64,000 nt of DNA from Dryas octopetala (lineage: Eukaryota > Streptophyta > Magnoliopsida > Rosales > Rosaceae). Below are positions 61,398-64,000 of the stretch, piece by piece; position 1 is the stretch's first letter; the number at the start of each line of letters is the position of its first letter. The stretch spans positions 3,660,501-3,724,500 of the forward strand of contig OY992839.1 of assembly GCA_963921425.1 (NCBI GenBank). Direction: 5' to 3'. The notes under the pieces are model-generated. The model saw only the letters and a program-made list of their open reading frames with translations, made no database searches and was not told the origin of the DNA. The translations under genes were made by a program, and so were the position numbers.

Positions 61398-62320
61398 GTC
61401 CTTACATGCTTACAGGCTTACAGCAGAAGCTTGGGGGGGAGTTATTGAAAATAGTAGGTTCGCACACTTAACAGAGGGGTTCGAGTTCGACCAAAGTTGG
61501 AGTTTCGAGTCCACTCAATGGGTTCCAGCACTATAAAATAATTTTATATTTTTAAAAATTTAGAAAAGAATCAAAAATAAGTTTTTAATATTTTTTAATT
61601 TTTGATATCATAAAGAAAGAATTCGAATTTAGAACATCTTCCAACAAAAATAACGTAAAATACCACCAGACAAAGAGCAATACATGTTGAGGTTGGGGCA
61701 CAAGTATGGTTCAAACAACACATGATGGATGTATACACACTACACAAGGAGCGTCCAAGCAGTAGACGATAATAACACCTGCACAACTTATATTTGGCGG
61801 TTTGGTTTGGGAACACATATGACCCCTTTGGCCTAAGTGCCTAACACATATATCATTTGTTCATGTACTGTAAAGAGCACATTGATTATTTTTTTCTAAC
61901 TCAAAATTGAATGGCAATGAATGAAAAATCTCAAGACATTATATATTCTAAGACAATACTTCCAACTCTAGATGAACGATACTCGCAACAATGTTATCGT
62001 ACCAATATGAACTTTCTATTTTGCTATTATCTCCATTTAGGGTTAAGGTTGATAAATAGTTCTTAAATATTACAATTTGCTCGCTATATCTTATTTTAGC
62101 ACTTTTCTTTTCGAAGCAAAGGCTCTCCAGTCTGGTTAATAGATTTGTAACCACAATGCAAAATGAAAAGGAATCTCAAAGCATAAATCAATTGGCAGTA
62201 AGAAATTAGAAAGGTAAAACCATACATCATCAAAGGCATTCTACTGCACATTCCCATGGCCCATACACAACCTTCTCATTTAGCTACATAAAATTGGGCA
62301 ATTCTAAGCATACTATCAAC
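61398..62320. other. Intergenic between PPR and oxidoreductase genes
   Basis: PPR promoter side and the 3' flank of the next minus-strand gene. At 61465-61485 the phrase 'ggggttcgagttcgacc' resembles a tRNA-type B box, but no A box or tRNA fold accompanies it. No gene seen. Confidence 0.5.
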
Positions 62321-63942
62321 CTAAGGTTCCACAATTATCTTCCCAGTAGCATGGCCATCAATGCTCCTAGCCCAAGCTTCTTCAGCCTTGGCCAGGGGAT
62401 ACTTTGAGTCAATTACTGTCTTAAGCTTCTTTTCTTTCACCAACTTAACAAGATAATCCAGGTTCTCAGCCTTGGGAGCCAAGAGCAGTGGCACCAGTTG
62501 CTTCTTGGAAAAGGTAAGTTTTTTCAAAGCAAAACTCATTATGGTACCGAGGCCAGGAGTAATATCTATTACCTTACCATTTTCACTCAAATTAGGCTCA
62601 AAAGTTGACCAAGGAATCCCCGTTGCACAATGAATCACAGCATCATATTTCCGGCCAGATGGACTCTTCAGAGCCGCTCCTTCTGGGGTCTTGTAGTCAA
62701 GAACCTCATCTGCCCCTAAGCTCTTGACAAAGTCAATGTTCCGGGCACCACAGGTGGCAGTCACATGAGTGTTTCCGAGCTTTGCCAACTGAACGGCATA
62801 GTGACCTACGCCGCCTGAGGCAGCTGTGACCAGAATGTTTGCTTGCTGACCGCTTCCATCAAGCCTGACCCCAGCAGATTGGATAAGGGCCTGGTGAGCT
62901 GTGAGACCAGCAACAGGTAATCCTACGGCAGTGGCTGCTGAAACTTCAGGTGGCCTTGCAACAGTCAAGCTCTCCTTAGTCACAGCAAGCTCAGCTAGTC
63001 CACCTCCAGTCTATCATTCATTATCCAAGAACAGCAACAGACAAAATGGACATACCACGTATCAATAAATGATGCATAAATCACATTATAGGTGACAACA
63101 TCCTATCACCTAGTTTTAAAATTCAGCACATTAAGGATAATAATACACAGATAGGTAGAATATTTCATGGAAGATTAATTTTCTGGAACCTAAAACATAT
63201 TATATCCAAACCATGATGGAAGTTTAATTCCCTTTTCTGAATTAAGCTATCACTTCATTCTAATTGCCAACACAGGACATACTTCCCCAATGGTGAAGAC
63301 TAAATTCTAACATTTTCAAGTGAAATGGAGAAAATGAACCATTACATATATATATATATATATATATGGGGACTTACTCGAGGGTTAACCATAGCTACAA
63401 CTTTGTCACCAGCTTTGAAATTTTTGACTCCTGGTCCAACCTGCACAACCTCTCCTGCTACATCAGTGCCTGTTCCAAAAAGTGATATCTTCAGTCAACA
63501 AAACAATTCCAGAAAGATGGTCTCTTGAAAACTTCCATACATAACATCTTATCTAAAAGAAAATGCAAACTCATCCTCCCAAAAGCACACACAAAGGCCA
63601 CTTCAGAAGTTCTTAGGCCAAAAGAATAAGAAAAAAGGTTATAACACTAAAAAATTATTCAAATGCAAATTATCAGCATGTTTAAGCATTTGCAGAACAT
63701 TGATCCTATCTTTTCAAGAAGAAGCCGGTTGAAATTTCAATATCATATTAGGACTAACGCCTATATAACATAGTGTCTCAATGTAGCAATGCAAAATTAC
63801 CAGGTATGTGTGGAAACTTGCGAGGCAACAAAGGCCGCAGCATGCCTTTCTGAACTTTCCAATCAAATGGGTTCAGACTAGCTGCCTCCAATTTCAGCAA
63901 CACCTCATCTTTAGTTGGATTGGGAACTGGAACTTCGACATG
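62321..63942 (-). CDS. Quinone oxidoreductase-like protein (ceQORH type), 3' part
   Basis: Three exons in the window, 63942-63801, 63469-63378 and 63010-62321, splice in phase and encode about 307 residues of a protein that is normally near 330, so only the first exon (some 20 residues) lies beyond the right edge. It is a zinc-free medium-chain dehydrogenase/reductase: a GroES-like N-terminal part (SLNPFDWKVQKGMLRPLLPR, DVAGEVVQVGPGVKNF), then a Rossmann fold with the NADPH-binding ASGGVGHYAVQLAKL. The C-terminus HATGKIIVEP matches Arabidopsis ceQORH (At4g13010) as remembered. That protein reaches the chloroplast inner envelope without a cleaved transit peptide and reduces long-chain alpha,beta-unsaturated ketones. 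A (TA)n run (63343-63367) lies in the intron near the splice donor. Confidence 0.94.
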
Positions 63943-64000
63943 CTGCAAAAAGCACCAAATTACTTTATAACAGTCTAAGTAAGGCCAATGTGTCAATGAT

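Noticed and set aside
61460-61490. tRNA or SINE B-box-like motif 'ggttcgagttcgacc'
   Set aside because: No A box, cloverleaf or poly-A tail could be found nearby. It could be chance.

Overview
This window is plant nuclear DNA, almost certainly from a eudicot. Genes have many GT-AG introns, intergenic DNA is AT-rich and full of small inverted-repeat elements, and the proteins belong to plant families: CYP82 P450s, a two-domain GTP cyclohydrolase I, a long P-class PPR protein, an MHK-type kinase and a ceQORH-type oxidoreductase. A Rosaceae-like woody plant is my impression only; nothing in the sequence proves it.

Layout. 1-16 kb is a CYP82 cytochrome P450 cluster: one minus-strand gene (2454-4366), two plus-strand near-duplicates (8034-9891 and 13735-15932), two truncated relics (1143-1269 and 12141-12188), copied flanking segments, MITEs, a candidate solo LTR and a Pack-MULE-like element carrying a piece that looks like an aspartyl-protease gene. 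16.8-20.6 kb is a nine-exon cyclin C gene, tail-to-tail with a small His-rich, acidic/basic protein gene (21030-21710). 23.9-26.4 kb is GTP cyclohydrolase I, the first step of folate synthesis.

27.7-41.4 kb holds three tandem minus-strand copies of a P-loop NTPase-like membrane protein gene. Copies A and B carry disrupted 5' halves. Copy C (37281-41418) reads through nine exons to an 818-residue protein. Its last exon has exploded into 32 exact-length 30-bp units (ten residues each, rich in His-Asp-His-His and Pro) followed by 51-bp units. Paralogues A and B keep what look like the single-copy ancestors of both repeats. This is the most unusual object in the window.

43.3-64 kb is all minus-strand: a Lys-rich 'myb-like protein X' type protein with four 63-64-residue internal repeats, an unrecognised plus-strand coding relic split by a MITE, a 17-exon MHK-type CDK-like kinase, an intronless mitochondrial-type PPR gene, and the 3' part of a ceQORH-like quinone oxidoreductase that runs off the window. 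From memory, GCH1 and the PPR correspond to Arabidopsis At3g07270 and At3g07290, and the kinase and oxidoreductase to the neighbours At4g13020 and At4g13010, so the right half appears to preserve two old gene neighbourhoods. Exon boundaries were deduced by hand from splice sites, phase and paralogue comparison; no search or transcript data were available.
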